Shown in pieces: positions 41,061 through 50,799 of a stretch of DNA of 64,000 bases. Position 1 is the first letter of the stretch. Every line of letters begins with the position of its first letter. The translations under genes and the position numbers were made by a program. Below the pieces are notes generated by a model that saw only the letters and a program-made list of their open reading frames with translations, was not told the origin of the DNA and searched no databases. The stretch is from positions 7,036,118 through 7,100,117 of the forward strand of contig NZ_JAIFZO010000002.1 in assembly GCF_026341275.1 (NCBI RefSeq). The letters run 5' to 3'. This DNA is from Streptomyces ortus (lineage in GTDB: Bacteria; Actinomycetota; Actinomycetes; Streptomycetales; Streptomycetaceae).

Positions 41061-42481
41061 ACGACACCACGCAGGACGAGGGGCCCGACGCCGGCTCCCC
41101 GGGCCGCCCCACGACGGCCGTAGTGGTCGGCGGGGGGCTCGCGGGGACGACCGCGGCGCTCGCGCTGGCCGACGCGGGAGTCCGCGTGACGCTGCTCGAA
41201 GGCAGGCCCCGGCTGGGCGGGCTCGCCTTCTCCTTCCAGCGCGGCGGACTCACCGTGGACAACGGCCAGCACGTGTATCTGCGCTGCTGCACGGCGTACC
41301 GCTGGTTCCTCGACCGCGTCGAAGGAGCGGAACTCGCGCCGCTGCAGGACCGCCTCGACGTGCCCGTCCTCGACGCCGGGGCGCCGGCCGGACGGCGGCT
41401 CGGCAGAATCGGCCGAACGGCGCTGCCCGTCCCGCTGCATCTGGCGCGCGGCCTCGCGACCTACCCGCATCTCTCGCTCGCCGAGCGCGCCAGGGTCGGC
41501 CGTGCCGCTCTGGCGCTCAAGGGGCTCGACCCCGCCGACCCGGCGCTCGACGCGCAGAGCTTCGGCGGCTGGCTGACCGCGCACGGTCAGTCCGACCGGG
41601 CCATCGAGGCACTGTGGGACCTGGTGGGGGTCGCCACCCTCAACGCGGTGGCCGGCGACGCCTCGCTCGGGCTCGCCGCGATGGTGTTCAAGACCGGTCT
41701 GCTGTCCGACCCGGGAGCCGCCGACATCGGCTGGGCGCGCGTCCCGCTGGGTGAACTGCACGACCGGCTGGCCCGCAAGGCGCTCGACTCCGCGGGAGTC
41801 CGTACCGAGGTCCGTACACGAGTCACCTCCATCTCCCCACACGAGAACGGGCGTTGGCGCGTTCAGGTTCCCGGCGAGACGCTCGACGCCGACACGGTCG
41901 TCCTCGCCGTACCGCAGCGCGAGGCCCACGATCTGCTCCCCGAGGGCGCGCTCGACGCCCCCGGGCGGCTGCTGGAGATCGGTACGGCGCCCATCCTCAA
42001 TATCCACGTCGTGTACGACCGCAAGGTCCTCAGCCGGCCGTTCTTCGCCGCGCTCGGCTCCCCCGTGCAGTGGGTCTTCGACCGGACCGGGGCGTCCGGG
42101 CTGGGGGAGGGCCAGTACCTCGCGCTGTCCCAGTCGGCCGCGCAGGACGAGATCGACACACCGGTCGCGGAACTGCGCGCACGCTACCTGCCGGAACTGC
42201 GGCGGCTGCTGCCGCACACCAGGGACGCGGAGGTCCGGGACTTCTTCGTGACCAGGGAGCGCACGGCGACGTTCGCCCCGGCCCCCGGCGTCGGACGGCT
42301 GCGGCCCGGCGCCCGCACCAAGGCACCCGGCCTGTACCTGGCCGGCGCGTGGACCGCCACCGGGTGGCCCGCGACCATGGAGAGTGCGGTCCGCAGCGGT
42401 GTGAGCGCGGCGGACGCGGCGCTGGCCGCACTGGGCCGGCCACGCGACCACCTCTTCGAGCTCTTCGAGGAGGCGGCGTGA
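41057..42481 (+). CDS. hpnE: hydroxysqualene dehydroxylase HpnE (FAD-dependent)
   Basis: A 474-aa flavoprotein. The FAD motif is VVVGGGLAGTTAALALADAG at about residue 22; DNGQHVYLRCCTAYRWFL and the C-terminal LAGAWTATGWPATMESAVRS are carotenoid-desaturase-like. HpnE reduces hydroxysqualene to squalene, the third step of HpnCDE. ATG 41057 lies in the stop of the 46-aa ORF. Confidence 0.95.
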   Translation: MNDTTQDEGPDAGSPGRPTTAVVVGGGLAGTTAALALADAGVRVTLLEGRPRLGGLAFSFQRGGLTVDNGQHVYLRCCTAYRWFLDRVEGAELAPLQDRLDVPVLDAGAPAGRRLGRIGRTALPVPLHLARGLATYPHLSLAERARVGRAALALKGLDPADPALDAQSFGGWLTAHGQSDRAIEALWDLVGVATLNAVAGDASLGLAAMVFKTGLLSDPGAADIGWARVPLGELHDRLARKALDSAGVRTEVRTRVTSISPHENGRWRVQVPGETLDADTVVLAVPQREAHDLLPEGALDAPGRLLEIGTAPILNIHVVYDRKVLSRPFFAALGSPVQWVFDRTGASGLGEGQYLALSQSAAQDEIDTPVAELRARYLPELRRLLPHTRDAEVRDFFVTRERTATFAPAPGVGRLRPGARTKAPGLYLAGAWTATGWPATMESAVRSGVSAADAALAALGRPRDHLFELFEEAA

Positions 42482-42564
42482 CGCTCGATCAGAGCGACGG
42501 GGCCACCGTCGCCCGCTCCGGCACCGGCCCCCGCACCCCCCGCATCGCGAATAGAGGAGAGACT

Positions 42565-43632
42565 GTGCCCACTGTGCCCCCGGCATCGAAGGCTGCCGAC
42601 GCGGTGGACGTGACCGCGCTCCTGGAGCGCGGCCGGACCCTGGCCTCACCTGTACTGCGGGCGGCCATCGACCGCCTCGCACCCCCCATGGACACCGTCG
42701 CCGCCTACCACTTCGGCTGGATCGACGCCGAGGGCCGCCCCGCCGAGGGCGACGGCGGCAAGGCCGTACGCCCCGCGCTCGCCGTGCTGTCCGCCGAGGC
42801 GGCCGGTGCCGTCCCCGAGGTGGGCGTGCCGGGCGCGGTCGCCGTCGAGCTGGTGCACAACTTCTCCCTCCTGCACGACGACCTGATGGACGGCGACGAG
42901 CAGCGCCGCCACCGCGACACCGTCTGGAAGGTGCACGGCCCCGCCCAGGCGATCCTCGTCGGCGACGCCCTGTTCGCGCTGGCCAACGAACTGCTCCTGG
43001 AGCTCGGCACGGTCGAGGCGGGCCGCGCGACGCGCCGGCTGACCACCGCCACCCGCGCGCTGATCGACGGCCAGGCCCAGGACATCTCCTACGAGCACCG
43101 CGACCGCGTCAGCGTCGAGGAGTGCCTGGAGATGGAGGGCAACAAGACCGGCGCCCTGCTCGCCTGCGCCTGCTCCATCGGCGCGGTCCTCGGCGGCGCC
43201 GACGACCGCACGGCGGACACGCTGGAGAAGTACGGCTACCACCTCGGCCTCGCCTTCCAGGCCGTCGACGACCTGCTCGGCATCTGGGGCGACCCGGTGT
43301 CCACCGGCAAGCAGACCTGGAGCGACCTGCGCCAGCGCAAGAAGTCCCTGCCCGTCGTGGCCGCGCTCGCGGCCGGCGGCCCGGCCTCCGAGCGCCTGGG
43401 CGAACTGCTCGCCGCGGACGCCAGGAGCAGCGACTTCGAGAACTTCTCCGAGGAGGAGTTCGCCGTACGCGCCGCGCTCATCGAGGAGGCGGGCGGGCGC
43501 GAGTGGACCGCCGAGGAGGCGCGCCGCCAGCACACCGTGGCCGTCGAGGCCCTCGACACGATCGACATGCCGGACCGGGTGCGGGCTCAGTTCGTGGAGC
43601 TCGCCGACTTCGTCGTCGTACGAAAGAGATGA
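42565..43632 (+). CDS. polyprenyl synthetase family protein (FPP synthase-like)
   Basis: A 355-aa E-prenyl synthase. The first Asp-rich motif is LLHDDLMDGDE; the second is AVDDLLGIWGD, where the last Asp of the classical DDxxD is Gly. GKAVRPAL and NKTGALLA are also typical. It supplies farnesyl diphosphate for HpnD. GTG 42565 has AGAGGAGAGACT upstream and is chosen; an in-frame GTG at 42478 would overlap the hpnE stop as GTGA and add 29 residues. Confidence 0.93.
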   Translation: MPTVPPASKAADAVDVTALLERGRTLASPVLRAAIDRLAPPMDTVAAYHFGWIDAEGRPAEGDGGKAVRPALAVLSAEAAGAVPEVGVPGAVAVELVHNFSLLHDDLMDGDEQRRHRDTVWKVHGPAQAILVGDALFALANELLLELGTVEAGRATRRLTTATRALIDGQAQDISYEHRDRVSVEECLEMEGNKTGALLACACSIGAVLGGADDRTADTLEKYGYHLGLAFQAVDDLLGIWGDPVSTGKQTWSDLRQRKKSLPVVAALAAGGPASERLGELLAADARSSDFENFSEEEFAVRAALIEEAGGREWTAEEARRQHTVAVEALDTIDMPDRVRAQFVELADFVVVRKR

Positions 43633-43745
43633 TCACTATCGGTCGAATAGCCCTCGCGTAGTCGCCGGCCGGTGCTGCGGGAAGAACGAGCACCGGCCGA
43701 CGGCGGACCCACAGCAGAGACATGCCACTGCACGAAGGGGAAGCC

Positions 43746-45776
43746 ATGACAGCGACGACCGACGGAAGCACCGGGGCCCTCCCGCCCCGCGCAGCCTCGG
43801 CCAGCGACATCCGGACAGAATCGACTCCCGCGGCGGCCGGGACAGCCGATATCCGAGAGACCGCCACGCGCGCGATACAGCGTGCCACCGACTTCCTGCT
43901 CACCGCGCAGGACGCCGAGGGCTGGTGGAAGGGCGACCTGGAGACCAACGTCACCATGGACGCCGAAGACCTGCTGCTCCGTCAGTTCCTGGGCATCCAG
44001 GACGAGAAGACCACCCGGGCCGCCGCGCTGTTCATCCGCGGCGAGCAGCGCGAGGACGGCACCTGGGCCTCCTTCTACGGCGGACCCGGCGAACTCTCCA
44101 CCACCGTCGAGGCGTACGTGGCCCTGCGGCTGGCCGGTGACGTGCCGGACGATCCGCACATGGCGCGGGCTTCCGCCTGGATCCGGGAGCGGGGCGGCAT
44201 CGCGTCGGCCCGGGTCTTCACCCGCATCTGGCTGGCCCTGTTCGGCTGGTGGAAGTGGGACGACCTCCCCGAACTGCCTCCGGAACTCATTTGGTTCCCG
44301 AAGTGGATGCCGCTCAACATCTACGATTTCGGCTGCTGGGCCCGGCAGACCATCGTGCCGCTCACCGTCGTCTCCGCGAAGCGCCCGGTCCGTCCGGCGC
44401 CCTTCACGCTGGACGAGCTGCACACCGATCCCCATGACCCCAACCCGGTCAGACCCTTCGCGCCGGTGGCGAGTTGGGACGGGGCGTTCCAGCGGCTCGA
44501 CCGGGCCCTGCACGCCTACCGCAAGGTCGCCCCGCGCAGGGTCCGCCGGGCCGCGATGAACACCGCGGCCCGCTGGATCATCGAGCGCCAGGAGAACGAC
44601 GGGTGCTGGGGCGGCATCCAGCCGCCCGCCGTCTACTCGGTCATCGCCCTGTACCTGCTCGGCTACGACCTCGAACACCCCGTGATGCGGGAGGGACTTG
44701 CCTCCCTGGACCGCTTCGCCGTGTGGCGCGAGGACGGGGCCCGGATGATCGAGGCCTGTCAGTCACCGGTGTGGGACACCTGCCTGGCGACCATCGCGCT
44801 CGCCGACGCGGGCGTGCCCGCCGACCACCCGCAGATGGTGCGGGCGGCGGACTGGATGCTCGGGGAGGAGATCGTCCGGCCCGGCGACTGGGCCGTCAAG
44901 AGGCCCGAACTGCCGCCCGGCGGCTGGGCGTTCGAGTTCCACAACGACAACTACCCCGACATCGACGACACCGCCGAAGTGGTCCTCGCGCTGCGCCGGG
45001 TCAGGCACCACGACCCGGAGCGCGTGGAGAAGGCCATCGGGCGCGGGGTGCGCTGGAACCTCGGCATGCAGTCGAAGAACGGCGCGTGGGGCGCCTTCGA
45101 CGTCGACAACACCAGCCCCTTCCCCAACAGGCTGCCGTTCTGCGACTTCGGCGAGGTCATCGACCCGCCCTCCGCCGATGTCACCGCGCACGTCGTGGAG
45201 ATGCTCGCGGTCGAGGGCCTGGCCCACGACCCGCGTACCCGCCGGGGCGTCGAATGGCTGCTCGCCGAACAGGAGGCGAACGGCTCCTGGTTCGGCCGCT
45301 GGGGCGTCAACTACGTATACGGGACGGGGTCGGTGGTGCCCGCACTCGTCGCCGCCGGACTGCCCGGCTCGCATCCCGCGATCCGGCGGGCGGTGTCCTG
45401 GCTGGAGACCGTGCAGAACGAGGACGGCGGCTGGGGCGAGGACCTGCGCTCCTACCACGACGTCGCCGAGTGGAGCGGGCGCGGCGCGTCCACCGCCTCC
45501 CAGACCGCGTGGGCGCTGCTGGCGCTGCTCGCGGCCGGGGAGCGGGAGTCCGAGGCCGTCGAGCGGGGCATCGCCTGGCTCGCGCGGACCCAGCTGGCGG
45601 ACGGCTCCTGGGACGAGCCGTACTTCACCGGCACCGGGTTCCCCTGGGACTTCTCCATCAACTACCACCTCTACCGGCAGGTGTTCCCGCTCACCGCACT
45701 CGGCCGGTACGTCAACGGCGAACCGTTCGCCGACCTGCAGAGCGGCGCCCAGAGCGCCTTCGGCAGGGCGAGTTGA
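43746..45776 (+). CDS. shc: squalene-hopene cyclase
   Basis: A 676-aa membrane-associated terpene cyclase. The protonating Asp cluster is PDIDDTAE at residues 405-408 (D-x-D-D). Several QW motifs are visible: EDGTWASFYGG, ENDGCWGG, ANGSWFGRWG, EDGGWGED and ADGSWDEPY. It cyclises squalene to hop-22(29)-ene and hopanol. The N-terminus has an extra Ser/Ala-rich stretch of about 35 residues. ATG 43746 follows AAGGGGAAGCC. Central enzyme of the operon. Confidence 0.97.
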   Translation: MTATTDGSTGALPPRAASASDIRTESTPAAAGTADIRETATRAIQRATDFLLTAQDAEGWWKGDLETNVTMDAEDLLLRQFLGIQDEKTTRAAALFIRGEQREDGTWASFYGGPGELSTTVEAYVALRLAGDVPDDPHMARASAWIRERGGIASARVFTRIWLALFGWWKWDDLPELPPELIWFPKWMPLNIYDFGCWARQTIVPLTVVSAKRPVRPAPFTLDELHTDPHDPNPVRPFAPVASWDGAFQRLDRALHAYRKVAPRRVRRAAMNTAARWIIERQENDGCWGGIQPPAVYSVIALYLLGYDLEHPVMREGLASLDRFAVWREDGARMIEACQSPVWDTCLATIALADAGVPADHPQMVRAADWMLGEEIVRPGDWAVKRPELPPGGWAFEFHNDNYPDIDDTAEVVLALRRVRHHDPERVEKAIGRGVRWNLGMQSKNGAWGAFDVDNTSPFPNRLPFCDFGEVIDPPSADVTAHVVEMLAVEGLAHDPRTRRGVEWLLAEQEANGSWFGRWGVNYVYGTGSVVPALVAAGLPGSHPAIRRAVSWLETVQNEDGGWGEDLRSYHDVAEWSGRGASTASQTAWALLALLAAGERESEAVERGIAWLARTQLADGSWDEPYFTGTGFPWDFSINYHLYRQVFPLTALGRYVNGEPFADLQSGAQSAFGRAS

Positions 45777-46420
45777 TGAGCGCGACGCCGGGCGCCGCCC
45801 CGCTGCTGATCGCCTGCGCGCTGGGCATCGAGGGGTTCGCCCTGCGCACGGGAGGCGACCGGGGCGGCGCGTACGGACCGGTCACCGTGCTGCGTACGGG
45901 CATGGGGCCCGCGGCGGCCGAGCGGGCGGTCGGCAAGGCGCTGGCCGGTCCCGCGCTGCGCGAGGCGGCCGTCCTGGCCACGGGCTTCTGCGCCGGACTG
46001 GCCCCCGGTATGCGGCCGGGAGACCTGATCGTCGCCGAGGAGACCCGGGACCCGCACGGCGGCACACCGTGCGTGGGCACCGGCCTGCTCGCCGGAGAAC
46101 TCGGACGCGTCCTGCCCGGCCGCACCGTCCACACGGGACCGCTCGCCGGTTCCGATCACGTGGTCCGCGGTCGCGAACGACAGGATCTGTACGCGACCGG
46201 GGCGATCGCGGTCGACATGGAGTCGGCGGCGACGCTCCGCGGCGCACTCCGCGCGGGCGAGCGCCCGGTTGCCGCCGTACGGGTGGTCGTGGACGCCCCG
46301 GAACATGAACTCGTCCGGATCGGCACGGTACGCGGTGGAATATCAGCCTTCCGTGTTCTTCGTGCCGCTCTTCCTGTTTTCTATGAATGGCACCGTTCCT
46401 TGCTGCTCCCCAGGAGGTGA
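45776..46420 (+). CDS. hpnG: HpnG, phosphorylase/nucleosidase of hopanoid side-chain synthesis
   Basis: A 214-aa protein of the purine nucleoside phosphorylase/MTA-SAH nucleosidase fold, with LLIACALGIEGFALR, GFCAGLAPGMRPGD and VDMESAA. HpnG cleaves adenine from adenosylhopane, giving ribosylhopane or its phosphate. It overlaps the shc stop (TGATG), and its own stop lies inside the ribosome-binding site of hpnH. Confidence 0.93.
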   Translation: MSATPGAAPLLIACALGIEGFALRTGGDRGGAYGPVTVLRTGMGPAAAERAVGKALAGPALREAAVLATGFCAGLAPGMRPGDLIVAEETRDPHGGTPCVGTGLLAGELGRVLPGRTVHTGPLAGSDHVVRGRERQDLYATGAIAVDMESAATLRGALRAGERPVAAVRVVVDAPEHELVRIGTVRGGISAFRVLRAALPVFYEWHRSLLLPRR

Positions 46421-46425
46421 GCCAG

Positions 46426-47448
46426 ATGGCCATGCCGCTCCGCCAGACCATCAAGGTCGCGACGTATCTCATGGAACAGAAACTCCGTAAGCGGGACAAG
46501 TTTCCGCTGATCGTCGAACTGGAACCGCTGTACGCCTGCAACCTCGCGTGCGAGGGCTGCGGCAAGATCCAGCACCCGGCCGGAGTGCTCAAGCAGCGCA
46601 TGCCGGTGGCGCAGGCCGTCGGGGCGGTGCTCGAATCGGGCGCGCCGATGGTCTCCATCGCCGGCGGCGAACCCCTGATGCACCCGCATATCGACGAGAT
46701 CGTGCGGCAGTTGGTGGCCAGGAAGAAGTACATCTTCCTGTGCACCAACGCCATGCTGCTGCGCAAGAAGATGGACAAGTTCACGCCCTCGCCGTACTTC
46801 GCGTTCGCCGTGCACATCGACGGCCTGCGGGAGCGGCACGACGAGTCCGTCGCCAAGGAGGGCGTGTTCGACGAGGCGGTCGCGGCCATCAAGGAGGCCA
46901 AGCGGCGCGGCTTCCGGGTGACCACCAACTCGACCTTCTTCAACACCGACACCCCGCAGACGATCATCGAGGTGCTGAACTACCTCAACGACGACCTGAA
47001 GGTGGACGAGATGATGATCTCGCCCGCCTACGCCTACGAGAAGGCACCCGACCAGGAGCACTTCCTGGGCGTGGAACAGACCCGCGAACTGTTCAAGAAA
47101 GCATTCTCCGGCGGCAACCGGCTGCGCTGGCGGCTCAACCACTCCCCGCTCTTCCTGGACTTCCTGGAGGGCAAGGTCGACTTCCCCTGCACGGCGTGGG
47201 CGATCCCGAACTACTCGCTCTTCGGCTGGCAGAAGCCCTGCTACCTGATGAGCGACGGGTACGTCACGACGTACAAGGACCTCATCGAGAAGACCGACTG
47301 GGACGCCTACGGCCGCGGCAAGGACCCGCGGTGCGCCAACTGCATGGCGCACTGCGGCTACGAGCCGACGGCGGTCATGGCCACCATGGGCTCCCTCAAG
47401 GAGTCGCTGCGGGCCGCCCGCGAGACCGTCTCGGGAAACCGCGGGTGA
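46426..47448 (+). CDS. hpnH: HpnH, radical SAM adenosylhopane synthase
   Basis: A 340-aa radical SAM enzyme. Cys38, Cys42 and Cys45 form the CNLACEGC cluster motif, and GGEPLMHPHI binds SAM. HpnH attaches a 5'-deoxyadenosyl group to hopene, forming adenosylhopane. A perfect AGGAGGTGA precedes ATG 46426 and overlaps the hpnG stop; ATG 46432 is a second choice. C-terminal Cys residues (CANCMAHC) match the SPASM-like end of the family. Confidence 0.96.
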   Translation: MAMPLRQTIKVATYLMEQKLRKRDKFPLIVELEPLYACNLACEGCGKIQHPAGVLKQRMPVAQAVGAVLESGAPMVSIAGGEPLMHPHIDEIVRQLVARKKYIFLCTNAMLLRKKMDKFTPSPYFAFAVHIDGLRERHDESVAKEGVFDEAVAAIKEAKRRGFRVTTNSTFFNTDTPQTIIEVLNYLNDDLKVDEMMISPAYAYEKAPDQEHFLGVEQTRELFKKAFSGGNRLRWRLNHSPLFLDFLEGKVDFPCTAWAIPNYSLFGWQKPCYLMSDGYVTTYKDLIEKTDWDAYGRGKDPRCANCMAHCGYEPTAVMATMGSLKESLRAARETVSGNRG

Positions 47449-47452
47449 CGTG

Positions 47453-48634
47453 ATGACCGCCATCTCCTTGGGCCTCCCCGAGGTGCCGGTCCGGCCGATC
47501 GCGGAACGCCGTGTCTCACGGCGGATCCAGGTCGGACCGGTGGCGGTCGGGGGCGGCGCGCCCGTGTCGGTGCAGTCGATGACGACCACGCGTACGTCGG
47601 ACGTCGGCGCCACCCTGCAGCAGATCGCCGAACTCACCGCGTCCGGCTGCCAGATCGTCCGCGTCGCCTGCCCTACGCAGGACGACGCGGACGCGCTGGC
47701 CACCATCGCGCGCAAGTCGCAGATCCCGGTGATCGCGGACATCCACTTCCAGCCGAAGTACGTGTTCGCCGCGATCGAGGCGGGCTGCGCGGCGGTCCGG
47801 GTCAACCCCGGCAACATCAAGCAGTTCGACGACAAGGTGAGGGAGATCGCGCGGGCCGCCACCGACCACGGCACGCCGATCCGGATCGGGGTCAACGCCG
47901 GCTCACTGGACCGGCGCCTCCTCCAGAAGTACGGGAAGGCGACACCGGAGGCGCTGGTCGAGTCGGCGCTGTGGGAGGCGTCCCTCTTCGAGGAGCACGG
48001 CTTCCGTGACCTCAAGATCTCGGTCAAGCACAACGACCCGGTCGTGATGGTCAACGCCTACCGGCTGCTGGCGGCGCGGTGCGACTACCCGCTGCACCTC
48101 GGTGTGACGGAGGCGGGACCCGCCTTCCAGGGCACCGTCAAGTCCGCGGTGGCCTTCGGGGCGCTGCTCGGCGAGGGCATCGGAGACACCATCCGGGTGT
48201 CACTGAGCGCCCCGCCCGCCGAGGAGTGCAAGGTCGGCATCCAGATCCTTGAGTCGCTGGGGCTTCGGCAGCGGCGCCTGGAGATCGTGTCCTGCCCGTC
48301 CTGCGGGCGGGCCCAGGTCGACGTCTACAAGCTCGCCGACGAGGTCACGGCCGGCCTGGAGGGCATGGAGGTGCCCCTGCGCGTCGCGGTCATGGGCTGC
48401 GTCGTCAACGGACCGGGAGAAGCACGGGAGGCGGACCTGGGGGTTGCCTCCGGCAACGGCAAGGGACAGATCTTCGTCAGGGGCGAGGTCATCAGGACCG
48501 TCCCCGAGTCGAAGATCGTGGAGACCCTCATCGACGAGGCGATGAAGATCGCCGAGCAGATGGAGGCGGACGGCGTCGCATCGGGCGAGCCGGAGGTCAC
48601 GGTACCGGGGCAACCCGCCGGCACCGCGCATTAG
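47453..48634 (+). CDS. ispG: 4-hydroxy-3-methylbut-2-en-1-yl diphosphate synthase IspG (GcpE)
   Basis: A 393-aa MEP-pathway enzyme. The 4Fe-4S ligands follow the family spacing: Cys281 and Cys284 in CPSCGR, Cys316 in GCVVNGPGE and Glu323, i.e. C-x2-C-x31-C-x6-E. It turns MEcPP into HMBPP. Second enzyme of the MEP pathway inside a hopanoid operon (with dxs), so it probably boosts precursor supply for hopanoids; a housekeeping copy would be expected elsewhere. Confidence 0.96.
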   Translation: MTAISLGLPEVPVRPIAERRVSRRIQVGPVAVGGGAPVSVQSMTTTRTSDVGATLQQIAELTASGCQIVRVACPTQDDADALATIARKSQIPVIADIHFQPKYVFAAIEAGCAAVRVNPGNIKQFDDKVREIARAATDHGTPIRIGVNAGSLDRRLLQKYGKATPEALVESALWEASLFEEHGFRDLKISVKHNDPVVMVNAYRLLAARCDYPLHLGVTEAGPAFQGTVKSAVAFGALLGEGIGDTIRVSLSAPPAEECKVGIQILESLGLRQRRLEIVSCPSCGRAQVDVYKLADEVTAGLEGMEVPLRVAVMGCVVNGPGEAREADLGVASGNGKGQIFVRGEVIRTVPESKIVETLIDEAMKIAEQMEADGVASGEPEVTVPGQPAGTAH

Positions 48635-48663
48635 CCGCAGCACGGACCGAGAGGGGGCCGAGC

Positions 48664-50799
48664 GTGACGATTCTGGAGACCATCCGGGGACCACGCGACC
48701 TGAAGGCGCTGTCCGAGACCGAGATAGGCCAAGTGGCCGAGGAGATAAGGGAGTTTCTGGTGCACGCGGTCGCCAGGACCGGCGGGCACCTGGGACCCAA
48801 CCTGGGGGTGGTGGAACTGTCCGTCGCGCTCCACCGGGTCTTCGAGTCACCGACCGACCGCATCCTGTGGGACACCGGCCACCAGAGCTATGTGCACAAG
48901 CTCCTGACCGGACGTCAGGACTTCTCCAAGCTGCGCGGCAAGGGCGGCCTGTCCGGCTACCCCTCGCGCGAGGAGTCCGAGCACGACATCATCGAGAACA
49001 GCCACGCGTCCACCGCGCTCGGCTGGGCCGACGGGCTCGCCAAGGCCCGCCAGGTACAGGGCGAGAAGGGGCACGTCGTCGCGGTCATCGGCGACGGCGC
49101 GCTCACCGGAGGCATGGCCTGGGAGGCGCTGAACAACATCGCCGCCGCCAAGGACCGCCCGCTGATCATCGTCGTCAACGACAACGAACGCTCGTACGCG
49201 CCGACCATCGGCGGACTCGCCAACCACCTGGCTACCCTGCGCACCACCGACAGCTACGAGAAGGTGCTGGCCTGGGGCAAGGACGTCCTGCTGCGCACCC
49301 CCCTCGTCGGCGGCACGCTCTACGAGTCCCTGCACGGCGCGAAGAAGGGCTTCAAGGACGCGTTCGCGCCGCAGGGCATGTTCGAGGACCTGGGGCTGAA
49401 GTACGTCGGGCCGATCGACGGGCACGACACGGGCGCCGTCGAGTCGGCGCTGCGCCGCGCGAAACGCTTCCACGGACCCGTCCTCATCCACTGCCTGACG
49501 GAGAAGGGGCGCGGTTACGAGCCCGCGCTCGCACACGAGGAGGACCGTTTCCACACGGTCGGCGTCATGGACCCGCTCACCTGCGAGCCCCTGGCCCCCT
49601 CCAACGGCCCCTCCTGGACCTCGGTGTTCGGCGACGAGATCGTCCGCGTCGGCGAGGAGCGCGAGGACGTCGTGGCGATCACGGCGGCCATGCTGCACCC
49701 GGTGGGCCTCACCAAGTTCGCCGAGAGGTTCCCCGACCGGGTGTGGGACGTCGGCATCGCCGAGCAGCACGCCGCGGTGTCCGCGGCCGGCCTCGCGACC
49801 GGCGGGCTGCACCCGGTCGTCGCCGTGTACGCGACCTTCCTCAACCGGGCCTTCGACCAGCTCCTCATGGATGTCGCGCTGCACCGCTGCGGAGTGACCT
49901 TCGTGCTGGACCGCGCCGGGATCACCGGCGTCGACGGCGCCTCCCACAACGGCATGTGGGATCTGTCCGTCCTCCAGGTCGTGCCTGGACTCAGGATCGC
50001 CGCGCCGCGCGACGCCGCCCAGCTCCGGGCCCAGCTGCGCGAGGCCGTCGCCGTGGACGACGCCCCTACGCTGATCCGCTTCCCCAAGGAGTCGGTGGGA
50101 CCCGAGGTCCCGGCGGTCGACCGGGTCGGCGGAGTGGACGTGCTGCACCGGGGCGACCGGTCCGACGTGCTGCTCGTCGCCGTCGGCGTGATGGCACCGG
50201 TGTGCCTGCACGCGGCCGAGCTGCTCGAGTCCCGGGGCATCGGCTGCACGGTGGTGGACCCGCGCTGGGTCAAGCCCGTCGACCCCGCGCTGCCCGGCCT
50301 CGCCGCCGAGCACCGGCTGGTCGCGGTCGTCGAGGACAACAGCCGGGCCGCCGGAGTGGGAGCGGCGGTGGCGCTCGCCCTCGGCGACGCCGAAGTCGAC
50401 GTACCGGTACGTCGGTTCGGCATCCCCGAACAGTTCCTCGCGCACGCCAAACGGGCCGAGGTGCTGGCCGACATCGGTCTGACCCCCGTCGAGATCGCGG
50501 GCCGCATCAGCGCGAGCATGGCGGTACGGAACGCCGACGGCCGGTCCGGCCGGCGCGCTGTCGCGGAAGCGGCGCGGACCTCCGGCGGGCGGGCCGCGGC
50601 GAAACGCGCGCGGCGGGCACCGGGCGACGGGCGGCGCACCGCCAGGGCGGGGGAGGCCGCATCCGTGGGCGCGGCGGAGGCTCCCGGCCGGCGGATCGAC
50701 CGGCAGGATGAGGCCGACGGGGAGCGGGGGACCGGGGAGCAGGGTGCCGCCGACAGGCCGGCCGCAAAGACGCGCGTGTCCAAGGAGAAGCCGGAATGA
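48664..50799 (+). CDS. dxs: 1-deoxy-D-xylulose-5-phosphate synthase with long C-terminal tail
   Basis: A 711-aa ThDP enzyme from GTG 48664. GHLGPNLGVVEL, WDTGHQSYVHKLLTGR, GDGALTGGMAWEALN (ThDP) and DRAGITGVDGASHNGMWDLS are Dxs signatures. It condenses pyruvate with glyceraldehyde-3-phosphate, the first MEP step. The Dxs fold ends near residue 622 (LTPVEIAGRISASM). About 90 Arg/Ala/Gly-rich residues follow, ending TRVSKEKPE, which normal Dxs lacks. The stop overlaps hpnO by 4 nt. Confidence 0.95.
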   Translation: MTILETIRGPRDLKALSETEIGQVAEEIREFLVHAVARTGGHLGPNLGVVELSVALHRVFESPTDRILWDTGHQSYVHKLLTGRQDFSKLRGKGGLSGYPSREESEHDIIENSHASTALGWADGLAKARQVQGEKGHVVAVIGDGALTGGMAWEALNNIAAAKDRPLIIVVNDNERSYAPTIGGLANHLATLRTTDSYEKVLAWGKDVLLRTPLVGGTLYESLHGAKKGFKDAFAPQGMFEDLGLKYVGPIDGHDTGAVESALRRAKRFHGPVLIHCLTEKGRGYEPALAHEEDRFHTVGVMDPLTCEPLAPSNGPSWTSVFGDEIVRVGEEREDVVAITAAMLHPVGLTKFAERFPDRVWDVGIAEQHAAVSAAGLATGGLHPVVAVYATFLNRAFDQLLMDVALHRCGVTFVLDRAGITGVDGASHNGMWDLSVLQVVPGLRIAAPRDAAQLRAQLREAVAVDDAPTLIRFPKESVGPEVPAVDRVGGVDVLHRGDRSDVLLVAVGVMAPVCLHAAELLESRGIGCTVVDPRWVKPVDPALPGLAAEHRLVAVVEDNSRAAGVGAAVALALGDAEVDVPVRRFGIPEQFLAHAKRAEVLADIGLTPVEIAGRISASMAVRNADGRSGRRAVAEAARTSGGRAAAKRARRAPGDGRRTARAGEAASVGAAEAPGRRIDRQDEADGERGTGEQGAADRPAAKTRVSKEKPE

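Noticed and set aside
42478..42564. GTG 42478 as the polyprenyl synthase start
   Set aside because: It gives a GTGA overlap with hpnE, but AGAGGAGAGACT before GTG 42565 is much better and the extra 29 residues are not family-like. It remains possible as a minor start.
43629..43661. 10-codon ORF MITIGRIALA with ATGA overlap after the polyprenyl synthase
   Set aside because: It starts in the stop codon like the other short coupled ORFs, but it is very short, does not reach shc and shows no start signal of its own. It is too weak to list as a gene.
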